Origin: Geothermobacter hydrogeniphilus
GTDB lineage: Bacteria > Desulfobacterota > Desulfuromonadia > Desulfuromonadales > Geothermobacteraceae
Length of the DNA stretch: 64,000 nt
NCBI RefSeq assembly: GCF_002093115.1
Contig: NZ_NAAD01000002.1
Coordinates: 248,001-312,000 of the forward strand
Direction of reading: 5' to 3'
Shown: piece by piece, positions 28,756-39,521 of the stretch
How positions within the stretch are numbered: the stretch's first letter is position 1
Layout of the letters: each line of letters starts with the position of its first letter
The notes under the pieces: generated by a model
Database searches by the model: none
Seen by the model: only the letters and a program-made list of their open reading frames with translations
Told to the model about the DNA's origin: nothing
Program-made: the position numbers and the translations under genes

Positions 28756-29406
28756 TCACATCTCCCGCCGGGGAGGCGAATTCATCCCCCGGCTCTCTCT
28801 CCGGACAGCTCTGATAAAGGCTGCAACCCTGGCCGGATCCTTGATTCCCGGCGCCGACTCGACTCCGCTGGAAACGTCGACGGCATAGGGTCCGACACAA
28901 CGCACGGCGTCGGCAACATTGTCCGGTGTCAACCCACCGGCCAGGATCAGCGGCCGGCGACCCGCCAGCTCCGCCGCCAGCTGCCAGTTGAAACTGCGTC
29001 CGCTGCCACCATAGCACTCCGGGTCCCAGGCATCGAGCAGCAACGCCGAAACCTGGTAGGAGCCCGCCTGTTCAAGTGTGGCCGCGTTTCGTACCCGCAA
29101 AGCCTTGATCACCTTCACCCCGTCCAGGCGACAGGCTTCCGGCGGCTCGTCGCCATGGAGCTGAACGGCATCCAGCCCGCAGGCCGTCACCGTTTCATGA
29201 ATCGTCTGCGGGTCGGCATTGACAAACAGGCCGACCAGGGTGATGAAGGGTGGCAGCCCGGCAACAATCCTCTGCGCCTGCTCGATGCTGACACAGCGCG
29301 GGCTGTCCTCGAAGAAGACCAGTCCGAGCGCGTCGGCACCACAGGCAATGGCATGCTCGCCATCCTCGCGCCGGGTGATACCGCAGATTTTGACCCGAAC
29401 CGTCAA
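28756..29406 (-). CDS. trpF: Phosphoribosylanthranilate isomerase
   Basis: A 216-residue TIM barrel that performs the Amadori rearrangement of N-(5-phosphoribosyl)anthranilate to CdRP. The catalytic cysteine is C8 in VKICGIT and the acid is D125 in LLLDAWD. VQLHGDE and GGLTPDNV are conserved. The start is TTG at 29406 with AGGAG 5 nt before it; no ATG is close in frame. It lies 8 nt after trpB2. In this operon trpF is separate from trpC, not fused as in E. coli. Confidence 0.95.
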   Translation of the reverse strand: MTVRVKICGITRREDGEHAIACGADALGLVFFEDSPRCVSIEQAQRIVAGLPPFITLVGLFVNADPQTIHETVTACGLDAVQLHGDEPPEACRLDGVKVIKALRVRNAATLEQAGSYQVSALLLDAWDPECYGGSGRSFNWQLAAELAGRRPLILAGGLTPDNVADAVRCVGPYAVDVSSGVESAPGIKDPARVAAFIRAVRRESRGMNSPPRREM

Positions 29407-29414
29407 CGCAGCTC

Positions 29415-30773
29415 CTAACCGATCTTCGGCAGCGCCGCGAGCGATTCCCTGATCGCCTCGGCCGGATAGGAGTAATCCTCCAGTGCGCCGGAGAAGTAGG
29501 CGTCGTAGGCGGCCATATCAACATGGCCGTGACCGGAGAGGTTGAACAGGATGGTCCGTTCCCTGCCCTCCTCTTTCGCCTTGAGGGCCTCGACGACAGC
29601 GGCCCGGATGGCGTGTGATGACTCCGGCGCCGGAATGATGCCCTCGGCGCGGGTGAACTGCACCGCGGCCTCGAAACAACCGGTCTGACCAAACGCCTGT
29701 GCCTCGATCACGCCGGCGTCCAGCAGTTGCGACACCAGCGGAGCGGCACCGTGGTAACGCAGCCCGCCGGCATGGATCCCCGGCGGCATGAAATCGTGGC
29801 CGAGGGTGTACATCCGGGAAATCGGCGCCATCTTGGCGGTGTCGCCGTAATCGAATTCGTAGACCCCCTTGGTCAGGGTCGGGCAGGACTGGGGCTCGGC
29901 CGCCAGCAGACGTACCTCCTTGCCGGCCGCCTTGTCGGCCACAAACGGAAAAGCAAGCCCGGCGAAATTGGACCCGCCGCCATGGCAGCCGATGACAACA
30001 TCGGGATAGTCGCCGACCAGCGCCAGCTGTTCCTTGGCTTCCAGGCCGATCACCGACTGATGCAGACAGACATGGTTGAGGACGCTGCCGAGGGCATAGC
30101 GGGTGTTCTCGTGGGTCACCGCATCCTCCACCGCCTCGCTGATGGCGATTCCCAGCGAACCGTTGCTGTCGGGATGCTGTTCGAGAATCGCCCGGCCGGC
30201 ATCGGTCTGGTCCGAGGGCGAGGGAATGACATTGGCTCCCCAGAGCTGCATCATGCTCTTGCGGTAGGGTTTCTGGTTGAAGGAGACCTTGACCATGTAG
30301 ACGGTGCATTCCAGGCCGAACATCTGGCAGGCCAGGGCGATCGACGACCCCCACTGCCCGGCGCCGGTCTCGCTGGCAATCCTTTTGGTCCCGGCCAGCT
30401 TGTTGTAATAGGCCTGGGGAACGGCGGTATTCGGCTTATGACTGCCGGCCGGGGAAACCCCTTCGTACTTGTAGTAAATCTTCGCCGGGGTACCGAGAAC
30501 CTTTTCCAAACGCCGGGCGCGGAACAGCGGCGAAGGACGCCAGAGACGGTAGATGTCCAGAACCTGTTCGGGGATCTTGATCCAGCGCTCGCTGGAAACT
30601 TCCTGTTCGATCAGTCCCATGGGAAACAGCGGCAGCAGATCGTCCGGGGTCACCGGCTGCAGGGTGCCGGGATGAATCACCGGTGCCATCGGGCCCGGCA
30701 GATCGGGAATGACATTGTACCAGCTGGTCGGAATACGGTCTTCCGGAAGAAGAATCTTGGTTACCTCAGACAT
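29415..30773 (-). CDS. Tryptophan synthase beta chain 2 (TrpB2 type)
   Basis: A 452-residue fold-type II PLP enzyme of the TrpB2 group, longer than TrpB1 with an added N-terminal region (about 1-75, [15 protein letters not shown]). The PLP lysine is K113 in [14 protein letters not shown], and [11 protein letters not shown] binds the cofactor. TrpB2 proteins make tryptophan from indole and serine, often without needing TrpA, and may salvage indole; some use O-phosphoserine. The ATG at 30773 follows GGGAGGT and overlaps the trpC end by 8 nt. TrpB1 is encoded two genes downstream, so both types are co-transcribed. Confidence 0.93.
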   Translation of the reverse strand: MSEVTKILLPEDRIPTSWYNVIPDLPGPMAPVIHPGTLQPVTPDDLLPLFPMGLIEQEVSSERWIKIPEQVLDIYRLWRPSPLFRARRLEKVLGTPAKIYYKYEGVSPAGSHKPNTAVPQAYYNKLAGTKRIASETGAGQWGSSIALACQMFGLECTVYMVKVSFNQKPYRKSMMQLWGANVIPSPSDQTDAGRAILEQHPDSNGSLGIAISEAVEDAVTHENTRYALGSVLNHVCLHQSVIGLEAKEQLALVGDYPDVVIGCHGGGSNFAGLAFPFVADKAAGKEVRLLAAEPQSCPTLTKGVYEFDYGDTAKMAPISRMYTLGHDFMPPGIHAGGLRYHGAAPLVSQLLDAGVIEAQAFGQTGCFEAAVQFTRAEGIIPAPESSHAIRAAVVEALKAKEEGRERTILFNLSGHGHVDMAAYDAYFSGALEDYSYPAEAIRESLAALPKIG

Positions 30774-31560
30774 GACTACCTCCCTGGAGTTCGGCCAGCT
30801 TGGCCGGAATATCAGTTTCACGCATCAGGCTCTCACCGATCAGAAACGCGCGCGCCCCGGCCCGCTGCAGGCGCTCGATATCCGCCCGCGTGTGCAGTCC
30901 GCTCTCGGCAACCGGCAGCGCCTCCGGCGGCAGCAGCGGCAGCAGCCGCTCAGTGGTCGCCAGATCCGTGGTAAAGGTTTTCAGGTTGCGGTTGTTGATC
31001 CCGAACAGCGGCGCGGCAACCCGGAAACTTTTTGCAATTTCAGTCTCATCATGCACTTCGAGCAGCACATCAAGGCCGAGTTCAGCCGCTTCGGCGGCAA
31101 AATCCTCCAGCTGGGCCGACTCAAGGGCGGCGGCTATCAGCAGAACGGCATCGGCACCGGCCGCCCGCGCCTCAAAAAGCTGATAGCGGTCAATCATAAA
31201 ATCCTTGCGCAGCAACGGCAGCGAAACCTGATCCCGGACCTGTTGCAGGTAAGCAAGATCACCGTAGAAGAACTCCCGGTCGGTCAACACCGACAGGCAG
31301 GTCGCACCACCGTCCCGGTAGTCACCGGCGATCCTGACGGGATCGAAATCGGCGCGGATGATTCCCCGCGAGGGAGACCCCTTCTTCACCTCGGCGATAA
31401 TGGCGGTGCCAGTTTCACTGCGGGACGAAAGAGCGGCGGCAAAGCCGCGCGTCGGTTCGAGATCGCGACAGCGGGCCCGGTACTCGGAGAGCGGCATCCG
31501 GGCAACCGCATCGGCGACCTCCTGCTGTTTATGACACAGAATTTTGTCCAGAATCGACAT
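30766..31560 (-). CDS. trpC: Indole-3-glycerol phosphate synthase
   Basis: A 264-residue TIM barrel that closes CdRP to indole-3-glycerol phosphate. The catalytic lysine region [11 protein letters not shown] (56-66), [19 protein letters not shown] and NNRNLKTF are all in place. ATG at 31560 is chosen; an in-frame TTG at 31569 exists but lacks a ribosome site. It lies 25 nt after trpD and overlaps trpB2 by 8 nt. Confidence 0.96.
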   Translation of the reverse strand: MSILDKILCHKQQEVADAVARMPLSEYRARCRDLEPTRGFAAALSSRSETGTAIIAEVKKGSPSRGIIRADFDPVRIAGDYRDGGATCLSVLTDREFFYGDLAYLQQVRDQVSLPLLRKDFMIDRYQLFEARAAGADAVLLIAAALESAQLEDFAAEAAELGLDVLLEVHDETEIAKSFRVAAPLFGINNRNLKTFTTDLATTERLLPLLPPEALPVAESGLHTRADIERLQRAGARAFLIGESLMRETDIPAKLAELQGGSHV

Positions 31561-31585
31561 CCGTTGCAACTCACTCAGGCGGGGA

Positions 31586-32638
31586 TCAGACCCGGTTGGT
31601 CAGTTCGACCAGGGCATCCAGACAGGCAAGAGCCCGTCCCTCGTCAATAGCAGTCGCGGCCCGGGACAGCCCCGTCAGGGGATTCTCGGCAGCGCCTGCG
31701 GCCACCAGGGCATAAGCGGCATTGAGCAGCACCACATCCCGTTTCGGGCCTGTTTCACCGGCAAGAACAGCGCGGACAATGGCCGCATTACATGCGGCAT
31801 CGCCACCCTGCAGGTCACTCAACGAACAGGTTTCCAGGCCGAAACTGCGTGGATCGATGAGTCCCATCTCCACCTTGCCGTCGGCAATCGCGGCCACCCG
31901 GGTCGGCCCGGTCAGAGTGATCTCATCCATACCGTCACTGCCATGGACAACGAACCCGCGTCGACAGCCCAGTCCGCAAAGGACTTCCGCCAACGACGCG
32001 ACCAGATCTTCGCGAAAAACCCCGAGGACCTGGCAATCGGCACCCGCCGGATTGGTCAAGGGTCCGAGAATATTGAAAATAGTCCGGATGCCGATCTCGC
32101 GGCGCGGGCCGATAGCATGTTTCATCGCTCCGTGCAGGGCCGGAGCGAAGAGGAAACCGACACCGACCTGTTCGATGGCGGCGGCAACCTGATCCGGGGT
32201 GACATCAAGATTGACGCCGAGAGCCTCAAGCACGTCGGCACTGCCGCAGGCCGATGAGATGCTGCGATTACCGTGTTTGGCGACCTTGACGCCACAGGCG
32301 GCGACGACAAAGGCGACCGTGGTCGAAATGTTGAAGCTGCGCGTACCGCTGCCGCCGGTGCCGCAGGTATCGAGAATCGACTCCCGGTCAAGATTGATCT
32401 CGTCGCGATCGATATCCAGGGTCCGGCCGACCCGGATCGGGGTGGCGTGATCCCGCATCACCCGCGCGGCACCGCGGATTTCTTCGACTGTCTCGCCCTT
32501 GATGCGCAGGGCGGTGATCAGCGCGCCGATCTGGGCCGGGGTCGCCTCCCCGCCCATGACCTGGTTCATCACCTCGATCATTTCCGCTTCACTCAGGTTC
32601 TGTCCTTCGACCAGTTTGGCGATCGCCTGTTTGATCAT
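31586..32638 (-). CDS. trpD: Anthranilate phosphoribosyltransferase
   Basis: A 350-residue enzyme that attaches anthranilate to phosphoribosyl pyrophosphate. The PRPP-binding [10 protein letters not shown] begins at 90, SFNIST follows at 101, and [21 protein letters not shown] is the conserved second motif. The length is usual for a stand-alone TrpD without a fused glutamine amidotransferase. Its ATG overlaps the trpG stop by 4 nt. Confidence 0.97.
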   Translation of the reverse strand: MIKQAIAKLVEGQNLSEAEMIEVMNQVMGGEATPAQIGALITALRIKGETVEEIRGAARVMRDHATPIRVGRTLDIDRDEINLDRESILDTCGTGGSGTRSFNISTTVAFVVAACGVKVAKHGNRSISSACGSADVLEALGVNLDVTPDQVAAAIEQVGVGFLFAPALHGAMKHAIGPRREIGIRTIFNILGPLTNPAGADCQVLGVFREDLVASLAEVLCGLGCRRGFVVHGSDGMDEITLTGPTRVAAIADGKVEMGLIDPRSFGLETCSLSDLQGGDAACNAAIVRAVLAGETGPKRDVVLLNAAYALVAAGAAENPLTGLSRAATAIDEGRALACLDALVELTNRV

Positions 32639-33234
32639 GCCGCCCCCTTTTCCGAAGCCAGGGCTCCGGGGGTGAAGTTGAGGAAGTTGCGCAACAGCTG
32701 CTTGCCGGCGCTGGTCAGAATCGATTCCGGATGGAACTGGACACCCCAGACCGGCAGCTGTCGATGTCGCAGGCCCATGATGGTACCGTCCGCGGTCCAG
32801 GCGGTGACCTCAAGGCAGTCGGGCAGGCTTTCCCGCTCGACAATCAGCGAATGATAGCGAGTGGCGACAAAAGGGTTGTCGAGGCCGGCAAACAGCCCGC
32901 GTCCGTCATGTTCGACGGGACTGGTCTTGCCATGCATCAGCGAGGCGGCGGCAACCACTTTGCCGCCGAACGCCTGACCGATCGATTGATGTCCGAGACA
33001 GACGCCGAGCAGTGGAATCCGGCCGGCCAGTTGCTGCACCGCGGCCACCGAAATTCCCGCTTCGTTGGGAGTACAGGGGCCGGGGGAGATGACCAGGTGA
33101 TCCGGAGCCAGCCGTTCGATGTCGGCAATACTGATCCGGTCATTGCGATGGACCTCGACCTCGGCGCCGAGTTCACCGAAATACTGAACCAGGTTATAGG
33201 TGAACGAATCGTAGTTGTCGATCATCAACAACAT
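32635..33234 (-). CDS. trpG: Anthranilate synthase component II (glutamine amidotransferase)
   Basis: A 199-residue class I amidotransferase that supplies ammonia to TrpE. The triad is C79 ([10 protein letters not shown]), H168 and E170 (GVQFHPES). [14 protein letters not shown] opens the core. The ATG at 33234 is 1 nt after the trpE stop, and a second ATG at 33225 is possible. TrpG-type proteins can also serve para-aminobenzoate synthesis (PabA), useful given folP and folC here; that dual role is inference. Confidence 0.95.
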   Translation of the reverse strand: MLLMIDNYDSFTYNLVQYFGELGAEVEVHRNDRISIADIERLAPDHLVISPGPCTPNEAGISVAAVQQLAGRIPLLGVCLGHQSIGQAFGGKVVAAASLMHGKTSPVEHDGRGLFAGLDNPFVATRYHSLIVERESLPDCLEVTAWTADGTIMGLRHRQLPVWGVQFHPESILTSAGKQLLRNFLNFTPGALASEKGAA

Positions 33235-33235
33235 C

Positions 33236-34717
33236 TCAATCGAGCCCCTCCCGGGCCATGGCAATGGCTTTGAAAACCCCCATCGCCTTGTTCAGGGTTT
33301 CCTGGTATTCCATCTGCGGATCGGAATCAGCGACGATCCCGGCGCCGGCCTGCAGGTGGATGCGACCATCATGAGCGACCAGGGTGCGGATCGCGATGGC
33401 GGTATCCATATTGCCGGAGAAACTGAAATAACCGACGGCCCCGCCGTAGATCTCGCGGCGTGCCGGTTCCAGCTCATCAATAATTTCCATGGCGCGGATC
33501 TTGGGCGCACCGGAGAGCGTGCCGGCGGGAAAGGTGGCGCGGAAGACATCGAAACAATCCTTGTCGGCATCGACTTCGCCGCGCACATTGGACACGATGT
33601 GCATGACATGGGAATAGCGCTCGATGACCTTCAGCTCACTGACCTCAACCGTTCCGGTGCGGCAGACCCGCCCGAGGTCGTTGCGGCCCAGATCGACCAG
33701 CATGATGTGTTCAGCACACTCCTTGGCATCGGCCAGAAGATCCGCCTCCAGCGCCAGATCCTCCTCGCGCGTCGCTCCCCGCGGCCGGGTACCGGCAATC
33801 GGACGCACCTCGACCCGACTCCCCTCCTTGCGCACCAGAACCTCGGGCGAGGCACCGATCACCTGGGTTTCGCCGAAACGGAGAAAAAACATGTAGGGCG
33901 ACGGGTTCAGCGTCCGCAGGGCACGGTAGACATCAAAGGGGTCGGCACCGAGTTCACCGGAAAATCGCTGCGAAAGCACCACCTGGAAAATATCACCGGC
34001 CCGGACGTATTCCTTGCAACGGACAACCGCCTGTTTGAACTGGTCGGGGGTGAAGTTGGGCTGCAACTCCCCATCAGCGATGACCGGGACGTTCATACCG
34101 CGGCGATCAATCGGCCGACGGAGTTGAGCGATCATCTCCTCGACGCTGGCCACGCCCCTTCTGTAGGCGAGTTCAGGGTCTTCGTCCGCCTGCAGATGGA
34201 CGTTGCAGACGACTTTGATCTTCTGCCGCACATTATCGAAGATCAACAACCGCTCGGTGAGCAGGAAGCAACTGTCCCAGGCATCGATCCGGCGCGGATT
34301 GTGATCGGGAAGAGTCTCGACGAAACGAACCATGTCGTAACCGAGGTAGCCGACGGCACCACCGCAGAAACGGGGCAGTCCCGGCAGTTCCACCGCCCGG
34401 TACTCAGCCATCAGGCGCTGCAGTTCAGCCAGCGGATCGTCACTTTCGCCACTGCGCAGCACCCGGTCTCCGGAGCAGACCTCAAAATAGTGGTCCCGGC
34501 TGCGGAACACCCGCCCCGGACCGCTGCCGAGAAAGGAATACCGCGCCCACTTTTCGCCGCCCTCGATACTTTCGAGCAGAAAAGCGGTCTGCCCGTCGTC
34601 GATCTTGCGAAACGCGGACACCGGAGTTTCCATATCCGCCAGGATTTCGCGGTAAACCGGAATCAGGTTGCCGGTTGCTGACAAGGCCTGGAATTCTTCA
34701 CAGGTAGGATAAAACAT
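33236..34717 (-). CDS. trpE: Anthranilate synthase component I
   Basis: A 493-residue chorismate-utilising enzyme that converts chorismate and ammonia to anthranilate. The LLES tetrad (47-50) is the usual tryptophan feedback site. The C-terminal domain has [15 protein letters not shown] and [12 protein letters not shown], with the metal-binding acidic residues of the family. It is first in the trp operon, behind its own promoter. The leader is only about 25 nt, so no attenuator, T-box or leader peptide fits; regulation may rest on feedback or a repressor. Confidence 0.97.
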   Translation of the reverse strand: MFYPTCEEFQALSATGNLIPVYREILADMETPVSAFRKIDDGQTAFLLESIEGGEKWARYSFLGSGPGRVFRSRDHYFEVCSGDRVLRSGESDDPLAELQRLMAEYRAVELPGLPRFCGGAVGYLGYDMVRFVETLPDHNPRRIDAWDSCFLLTERLLIFDNVRQKIKVVCNVHLQADEDPELAYRRGVASVEEMIAQLRRPIDRRGMNVPVIADGELQPNFTPDQFKQAVVRCKEYVRAGDIFQVVLSQRFSGELGADPFDVYRALRTLNPSPYMFFLRFGETQVIGASPEVLVRKEGSRVEVRPIAGTRPRGATREEDLALEADLLADAKECAEHIMLVDLGRNDLGRVCRTGTVEVSELKVIERYSHVMHIVSNVRGEVDADKDCFDVFRATFPAGTLSGAPKIRAMEIIDELEPARREIYGGAVGYFSFSGNMDTAIAIRTLVAHDGRIHLQAGAGIVADSDPQMEYQETLNKAMGVFKAIAMAREGLD

Positions 34718-34748
34718 GCGGTCTCCGGGAGGGGCGATAAGTCGGTCA

Positions 34749-34778
34749 TCATTAGCACGGAGACCCCTGAATCGTCAA
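34749..34778 (-). promoter_or_regulatory. Sigma-70 promoter for the trp operon
   Basis: TTGACG (34773-34778) and TAATGA (34749-34754) are 18 nt apart with a TGC extended -10. The start is expected near 34742, about 25 nt before the trpE ATG. It lies just after the rplQ terminator. I saw no clear operator palindrome. Confidence 0.65.
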
Positions 34779-34798
34779 GTTTGCGCCGGACAAAAGAC

Positions 34799-34828
34799 AA
34801 AAAAAGGGGCAGGTATTATCCCTGCCCC
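34799..34828 (-). terminator. Intrinsic terminator of the ribosomal protein block after rplQ
   Basis: On the transcribed strand GGGGCAGG (34821-34828) pairs with CCTGCCCC (34806-34813) across a 7-nt loop, followed by seven T (34799-34805). It ends transcription 25 nt after the rplQ stop and separates it from the trp operon. Confidence 0.95.
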
Positions 34829-34852
34829 CGGTTGCACAAAAAACTGTAAAAT

Positions 34853-35401
34853 TCAGTCTTTATTCTTTTCCTCGGTCGCGTCATCATCGGCGCCGGCTTC
34901 AGCCGCGGGCTCCTCAGCGGCTTCTTCCTCGACAGGGACCTCCTCGGTCGAAGCTTCCTCCGTCGTGGTTTCCTCAACAGCCGGAGTCTCAACCTCGGGT
35001 TCCGCCTTCTTGGCAGCCTTCTTCTTTTTCGGCTTGATCGTCAGTTCCTCTTCGACCAGTTCAATGATCGACATCGAGGCATTGTCTCCCGAGCGATGTC
35101 CAAGCTTGATGATACGGGTATAGCCGCCGGGACGTTCCTGATAGCGGGGCGCAATCTGTTCGAAGAGCTTGGCGACCACCTTTTTGTCCTGAATCACCTG
35201 CAGGACCTGGCGACGGGCGTGCAGGGTGCCGCGCTTGCCGAGAGTAATCATCTTTTCGGCCAGCTTGCGCAGTTCCTTGGCACGGGCATCGGTTGTGGTG
35301 ATTTTCTCGTGCTGAAGCAGCGAGGTTACCATATTGCGAAGCATTGCCTTGCGGTGACTGCTGTTGCGACCGAGGCGTCTTCCTGCTTTACGATGGCGCA
35401 T
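34853..35401 (-). CDS. rplQ: 50S ribosomal protein L17 with acidic C-terminal extension
   Basis: A 182-residue L17, where the usual length is about 115-130. The core (1-118) is normal, with [19 protein letters not shown]. The added tail (about 119-182) begins with a Lys-rich PKKKKAAKK and continues as a Glu/Ala/Thr/Pro-rich disordered stretch, strongly acidic. L17 lies near the peptide exit tunnel, so the tail may reach out of the ribosome; its role is unknown. It lies 36 nt after rpoA and ends the block. Confidence 0.97.
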   Translation of the reverse strand: MRHRKAGRRLGRNSSHRKAMLRNMVTSLLQHEKITTTDARAKELRKLAEKMITLGKRGTLHARRQVLQVIQDKKVVAKLFEQIAPRYQERPGGYTRIIKLGHRSGDNASMSIIELVEEELTIKPKKKKAAKKAEPEVETPAVEETTTEEASTEEVPVEEEAAEEPAAEAGADDDATEEKNKD

Positions 35402-35437
35402 GATCTCTAAATCCTTTCTAACAGTTCGACGGACGGT

Positions 35438-36454
35438 CTATTCTTCGTCAGCCTGCTTCTGCAAAATTTTCAGATATTCCGGATCGGGGAAATTCTCAAG
35501 AACCATTCCCAGGCCAAGTCCCATTTCGGCAAGGATATCCTTGATTTCATTGAGGGACTTGCGGCCGAAATTCTGGGTTTTCAACATTTCGGCTTCACTG
35601 CGCTGAACCAGGTCGCCAATCAGACGGATATTGGCGTTCTTCAGGCAGTTGGCGCTGCGCACCGAGAGTTCAAGCTCATCGACAGTCCGGTAGAGGTTCT
35701 CGTTGATCCGGCGACTCTCTTCTGTCTCCTCACTCTCCTCCGGCTCCTGCTCCTCATCGAAATTGATGAAAATCTGCAGCTGCTCCTTAAGGATCTTGGC
35801 TGCATAAGCCACGGCATCATCGGGGCGGACACTTCCATCCGACCAGACTTCAAGCGTCAACTTGTCATAATCGGTGATCTGGCCGACACGGGCGTTGGTC
35901 ACGTTGAAGTTGACCTTGCGCAACGGCGAAAAAAGTGAATCGATCGGAATGGTCCCGACCGGGGCCTTCTCATCGCGGTTACGCTCCGCCGGCACATACC
36001 CTTTGCCGAGCTTGACCACCATATCGATCTCAACATCAGCCTCCTTGGAACAGGTGGCAATATGATGATCGGGATTGAGAACCTCGACCTGCGAATCAGT
36101 AATGATATCAGCAGCGGTAATCTCCCCGGCGCCCTTTTTCACAATCCGCACGTTGCGGCTGTCACTGCCATGCAGCTTCAGCAACACGCCCTTGAGATTG
36201 AGAATAACATCCGTGACATCCTCGGTCACACCGGGGATGGTGGAGAATTCATGGAGAACACCCTTGATTCGCACCGAACTGATGGCCGCACCCTGCAGGG
36301 AAGAGAGCAACACCCGGCGCAGAGAATTGCCGAGAGTGGTACCGAATCCGCGCTCAAAAGGCTCGGCGTAGAACTTGCCGTAGGTGTCCGTCAGGGTATC
36401 CGCTTCGACCTGGAGGCGCTTGGGCTTGATCAGATCTCTCCAGTTTTTATACAT
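35438..36454 (-). CDS. rpoA: RNA polymerase subunit alpha
   Basis: A 338-residue alpha subunit. The N-terminal domain (about 1-230) dimerises and binds beta and beta-prime ([16 protein letters not shown]). A Glu-rich linker (about 238-255) joins the C-terminal DNA-binding domain, where [12 protein letters not shown] holds the conserved arginine that contacts UP elements. ATG at 36454 follows GGAGGG and agrees with the family start. It lies between rpsD and rplQ as in the classic alpha operon. Confidence 0.98.
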   Translation of the reverse strand: MYKNWRDLIKPKRLQVEADTLTDTYGKFYAEPFERGFGTTLGNSLRRVLLSSLQGAAISSVRIKGVLHEFSTIPGVTEDVTDVILNLKGVLLKLHGSDSRNVRIVKKGAGEITAADIITDSQVEVLNPDHHIATCSKEADVEIDMVVKLGKGYVPAERNRDEKAPVGTIPIDSLFSPLRKVNFNVTNARVGQITDYDKLTLEVWSDGSVRPDDAVAYAAKILKEQLQIFINFDEEQEPEESEETEESRRINENLYRTVDELELSVRSANCLKNANIRLIGDLVQRSEAEMLKTQNFGRKSLNEIKDILAEMGLGLGMVLENFPDPEYLKILQKQADEE

Positions 36455-36499
36455 GCGTTTCCCTCCACGTTCAGGCCAGCAGCCTGATATCACGTTGAA

Positions 36500-37129
36500 T
36501 TATTTGGAGTACAGTTCGACAATCAGGCGTTCATTGAAAGCCGGGGTCGTCATCTCTTCGCGAACCGGGAGGGTCTTGACCGTCCCTTTGAAACCGGCCC
36601 GATCAAGCTCCACCCAGGACGGAACGCCACGTCGCATCACGCCGTCAAGCGCTTCATTGATACGCACAACTTCGCGGCTCTTTTCACGCAGGGTGATCTC
36701 GTCCCCGGGACGAACCAGATAGGACGGGATATTGACCTTACGCCCGTTCACCAGGAAATGTCCGTGACGCACCAACTGCCGGGCCTCATTGCGCGACGAA
36801 GCAAACCCGAGGCGATAGACCATGCTGTCAAGACGGCGTTCCAGCAGCACCAGCAGGTTTTCACCGGTGACGCCTTTCATCTGGTCCGCTTTCTTGAAAT
36901 AGGACCGGAACTGCTTCTCCAGCAGACCGTAGGTACGTTTAACCCGCTGCTTCTCGCGCAGCTGAGTGCCATAGTCGGAGACCTTGATGCGGCCCTGGCC
37001 ATGCTGGCCGGGAGCGTAATTACGTCTCTCGATAGCGCATTTGTCGGTATAGCACCTGTCCCCCTTGAGGAACAGTTTCATGTTTTCTCGCCGGCACTGA
37101 CGGCAGACGGAACCAGTATATCTAGCCAA
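36500..37129 (-). CDS. rpsD: 30S ribosomal protein S4 (zinc-binding form)
   Basis: A 209-residue S4 that nucleates 30S assembly and binds the 16S 5' domain. Its N-terminus has C9, C12, C26 and C31, the zinc-binding C+ form. The S4 RNA-binding domain covers about 98-160. The start is a TTG at 37129 with GAGGAGG upstream; the next ATG would lose two cysteines. S4 often represses its own operon by binding the rpsM leader. Confidence 0.97.
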   Translation of the reverse strand: MARYTGSVCRQCRRENMKLFLKGDRCYTDKCAIERRNYAPGQHGQGRIKVSDYGTQLREKQRVKRTYGLLEKQFRSYFKKADQMKGVTGENLLVLLERRLDSMVYRLGFASSRNEARQLVRHGHFLVNGRKVNIPSYLVRPGDEITLREKSREVVRINEALDGVMRRGVPSWVELDRAGFKGTVKTLPVREEMTTPAFNERLIVELYSK

Positions 37130-37146
37130 CGTTCGTCCTCCTCTAC

Positions 37147-37542
37147 TTAGACTCTACGACGTTTGGGGGGACGGCAGCCATTGTGCGGAATCGGCGTAAC
37201 GTCCTTGATCATGGTCACGGTCAACCCCGCGGCAGAGATCGCACGCAGAGCGGATTCACGACCGGAACCCGGCCCCTTGACACGAACTTCAACGCTGCGC
37301 ATGCCATGGTCCTGAGCCGTTTTGGCAGCTCGTTCGGCAGCAACCTGAGCGGCAAAAGGAGTGCTTTTGCGCGACCCACGAAAACCGGAACCTCCGGCCG
37401 TGGCCCAGGAAATAACGTTACCGGCGACATCGGTAAAGGTAACGATCGTGTTGTTGAAGGTCGCCTGGATATGCGCGATACCCGTGGCCACATTCTTCTT
37501 TTCGACTTTTTTTCTGCTTGTACGCTTCCCTGGCTTAGCCAT
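37147..37542 (-). CDS. rpsK: 30S ribosomal protein S11
   Basis: A 131-residue S11, platform protein of the 30S subunit near the Shine-Dalgarno helix. [15 protein letters not shown] and the C-terminal [12 protein letters not shown] are family signatures. Lys/Arg-rich ends match rRNA binding. It follows rpsM by 12 nt. Confidence 0.98.
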   Translation of the reverse strand: MAKPGKRTSRKKVEKKNVATGIAHIQATFNNTIVTFTDVAGNVISWATAGGSGFRGSRKSTPFAAQVAAERAAKTAQDHGMRSVEVRVKGPGSGRESALRAISAAGLTVTMIKDVTPIPHNGCRPPKRRRV

Positions 37543-37554
37543 GGTTCCTCCGCA

Positions 37555-37923
37555 TTATTTCTTCTTACCGGCGACAGTTTTGCGCGGTCCCTTGCGGGTC
37601 CGGGCATTGGTCTTGGTTTTCTGACCGCGCACCGGCAGACCTCGGCGATGACGCAGGCCCCGATAGCAACCGAGGTCCATGAGACGCTTGATGTTCATGG
37701 TCACATCACGCCTCAGATCGCCTTCGACCTTACAGTCATTGTCAATGATGGACCGAATCTGGCCAACCTCACTCTCGGTCAGATCATCAGAGCGGGTGTT
37801 GGGATCAACACCGGCTTTGTTGAGAATCTGCTGGGACGTTGAACGTCCGATTCCGTAGATGTAGGTCAGCGCAATTTCAATCCGCTTGTTTCTCGGCAAA
37901 TCAATACCAGCTATACGTGCCAA
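37555..37923 (-). CDS. rpsM: 30S ribosomal protein S13
   Basis: A 122-residue S13 of the 30S head that contacts the P-site tRNA and forms bridges to the 50[19 protein letters not shown] and the basic tail [15 protein letters not shown] are typical. It begins at a TTG (37923) with AAAGGAG 7 nt upstream; no ATG fits the conserved start. Only 20 nt separate it from rpmJ. Confidence 0.98.
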   Translation of the reverse strand: MARIAGIDLPRNKRIEIALTYIYGIGRSTSQQILNKAGVDPNTRSDDLTESEVGQIRSIIDNDCKVEGDLRRDVTMNIKRLMDLGCYRGLRHRRGLPVRGQKTKTNARTRKGPRKTVAGKKK

Positions 37924-37943
37924 TTGTCTGCTCCTTTAATCCC

Positions 37944-38057
37944 TTAGCCCTGTCTCTGCTTATGCTTGGGGTTTTCGCAAATGATGCGAACCACACCCTT
38001 GCGCTTGATGACCTTGCATTTGTCGCAGATTTTTTTGACCGAAGCTCGAACTTTCAT
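37944..38057 (-). CDS. rpmJ: 50S ribosomal protein L36
   Basis: A 37-residue L36 read directly from sequence: it starts [14 protein letters not shown] and ends [11 protein letters not shown]11, C14, C27 and H32 form the zinc site, so this is the zinc-dependent form. It lies between map and rpmM-like neighbours in the usual spc/alpha order (map, rpmJ, rpsM). infA, which often sits before rpmJ, is absent from the 56-nt gap. Confidence 0.98.
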   Translation of the reverse strand: MKVRASVKKICDKCKVIKRKGVVRIICENPKHKQRQG

Positions 38058-38113
38058 GGTCCGTTCCTTTAACGTTCTTCCTGGTTATCGTGAATCCGGG
38101 CAGGCTGTCGACC

Positions 38114-38860
38114 TCAGACCCGGGTCAATATTTCCGGCCCATTGGCCGTAATGGCCACGGTATGTTCAAAGTGGGCCGAATCAGCACCATCGATGGTCAC
38201 CGCGGTCCAGCCGTCCTCAAGCACGCTGACACCGGGTTTCCCGGCATTGATCATCGGTTCGATCGCCAGCACCATCCCCTCCTTGAGCTTTGGCCCCTGG
38301 TGGGGACGGCCGAAGTTGGGTACCTGCGGCGACTCATGCAGTTTCTGCCCGATTCCGTGGCCGACAAATTCACGGACAACGCTGAATCCCAGCGGCTCTA
38401 CAGTGGCCTGAACGGCATGGGAGATATCTCCCAATCGCTGTTCAACCAACGCCTGACTGATCCCGGCATCAAGGGATCGCGCGGTCACCTCCAGCAATCG
38501 TTGGCGATGCGCACTGACCTTCCCAACCGGCACAGTCATCGCCGAGTCACCGTAATAACCCTTGTAAAGCACCCCGAAGTCGATACTGAGGATATCCCCT
38601 TCCTGCAACGGAACATCATCAGGGAACCCATGCACGACTTTATTATTGGGCGATGCACAAATCGAAAAAGGAAAACCGCCATAACCCTTAAAGGCTGGCA
38701 AGGCCTTCCTTTTCCGGCATTCTTTCTCAGCGAGACAATCAAGCTCGCCGGTGGTCACTCCCGGCTGAATCCGTTCTTTAAGCAGTGCGAGTATTTCTCC
38801 GACCATCTGCCCGGCAACACGCATCCGGTCGATTTCCTGCCTCGACTTCAGAACAATCAA
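38114..38860 (-). CDS. map: Methionine aminopeptidase, type I
   Basis: A 248-residue metalloprotease that removes the initiator methionine from nascent proteins. Metal-binding residues lie in LSIDFGVLYKGYYGDSAMT, VGHGIGQKLHE and AIEPMI. The start is a TTG at 38860 with GGAAGG 5 nt upstream, giving MIVLKSRQEIDRMRVAG, the expected N-terminus. The adk TGA lies 1 nt before it. There is no N-terminal zinc-finger extension. Confidence 0.95.
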   Translation of the reverse strand: MIVLKSRQEIDRMRVAGQMVGEILALLKERIQPGVTTGELDCLAEKECRKRKALPAFKGYGGFPFSICASPNNKVVHGFPDDVPLQEGDILSIDFGVLYKGYYGDSAMTVPVGKVSAHRQRLLEVTARSLDAGISQALVEQRLGDISHAVQATVEPLGFSVVREFVGHGIGQKLHESPQVPNFGRPHQGPKLKEGMVLAIEPMINAGKPGVSVLEDGWTAVTIDGADSAHFEHTVAITANGPEILTRV

Positions 38861-38861
38861 T

Positions 38862-39509
38862 TCAGCCTTCCAGAAGAGCGGCGCGAATATCTGACTGAAC
38901 GACAGCGATATCCTGCATTCCGTCAATCGCCGCCAACAAACCATCCCGCTGGTAATAAGAAACCAATGGTGCGGTCTGTTCCTGATAAACCTTCATTCGA
39001 TTACGAATCGTCTCTTCGCGGTCATCATCCCGCTGATACAATTCGCCTCCGCAGGCATCACAAACACCGGCGGTCCCGGGTGGGTCGAAACGGAGATGGA
39101 AACCCTTTCCACAGCTGCGACAGGTACGACGTCCGGTCAGACGTTCAACCAATGCCTCGATGTCGACCTCAAGCGAGATGACCGCCTGCAGTTCCTTGCC
39201 CAGTTCAGCCAGAGTGCTCTTCAAAGCATCAGCCTGCGGAACGGTACGAGGGAAACCATCCAGAATAAAACCCTTTCCACAGTCCGCTTCCTGGAGTCGG
39301 TCCCGAACAATTCCGATAACAACCTCATCAGGAACCAGTGCGCCTGAATCCATGCACGCCTTGGCCTTGAGTCCCATCTCGGTACCCGCCTTGACGGCGG
39401 CGCGCAACATATCACCGGTCGAAATCTGCGGAATACCGAAGTGCTCGATCAGCAGTTTCGCCTGGGTGCCTTTTCCGGCCCCGGGAGGGCCGAGCAATAT
39501 CAGATTCAC
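38862..39509 (-). CDS. adk: Adenylate kinase
   Basis: A 215-residue kinase that interconverts ATP + AMP and 2 ADP. The P-loop [10 protein letters not shown] is at 7-16, and DGFPRT is the AMP-site motif at 84-89. The long LID contains C130, C133, C150 and C153, a structural zinc site seen in many non-enteric bacteria. The start is GTG at 39509 with GGAGGG upstream. It sits between secY and map. Confidence 0.97.
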   Translation of the reverse strand: MNLILLGPPGAGKGTQAKLLIEHFGIPQISTGDMLRAAVKAGTEMGLKAKACMDSGALVPDEVVIGIVRDRLQEADCGKGFILDGFPRTVPQADALKSTLAELGKELQAVISLEVDIEALVERLTGRRTCRSCGKGFHLRFDPPGTAGVCDACGGELYQRDDDREETIRNRMKVYQEQTAPLVSYYQRDGLLAAIDGMQDIAVVQSDIRAALLEG

Positions 39510-39521
39510 CTTACCCTCCAG

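Noticed and set aside
28754-29017. A longer N-terminus for trpB
   Set aside because: The extra 88 codons read through trpF in another frame and do not resemble any TrpB; the conserved start is at 28753.
34718-34748. A trp attenuator, T-box or leader peptide before trpE
   Set aside because: The predicted transcript start leaves only about 25 nt before the ATG, with no Trp codon run and no terminator.
38058-38113. infA between map and rpmJ
   Set aside because: The gap is 56 nt and holds no open frame; IF1 must be encoded elsewhere.
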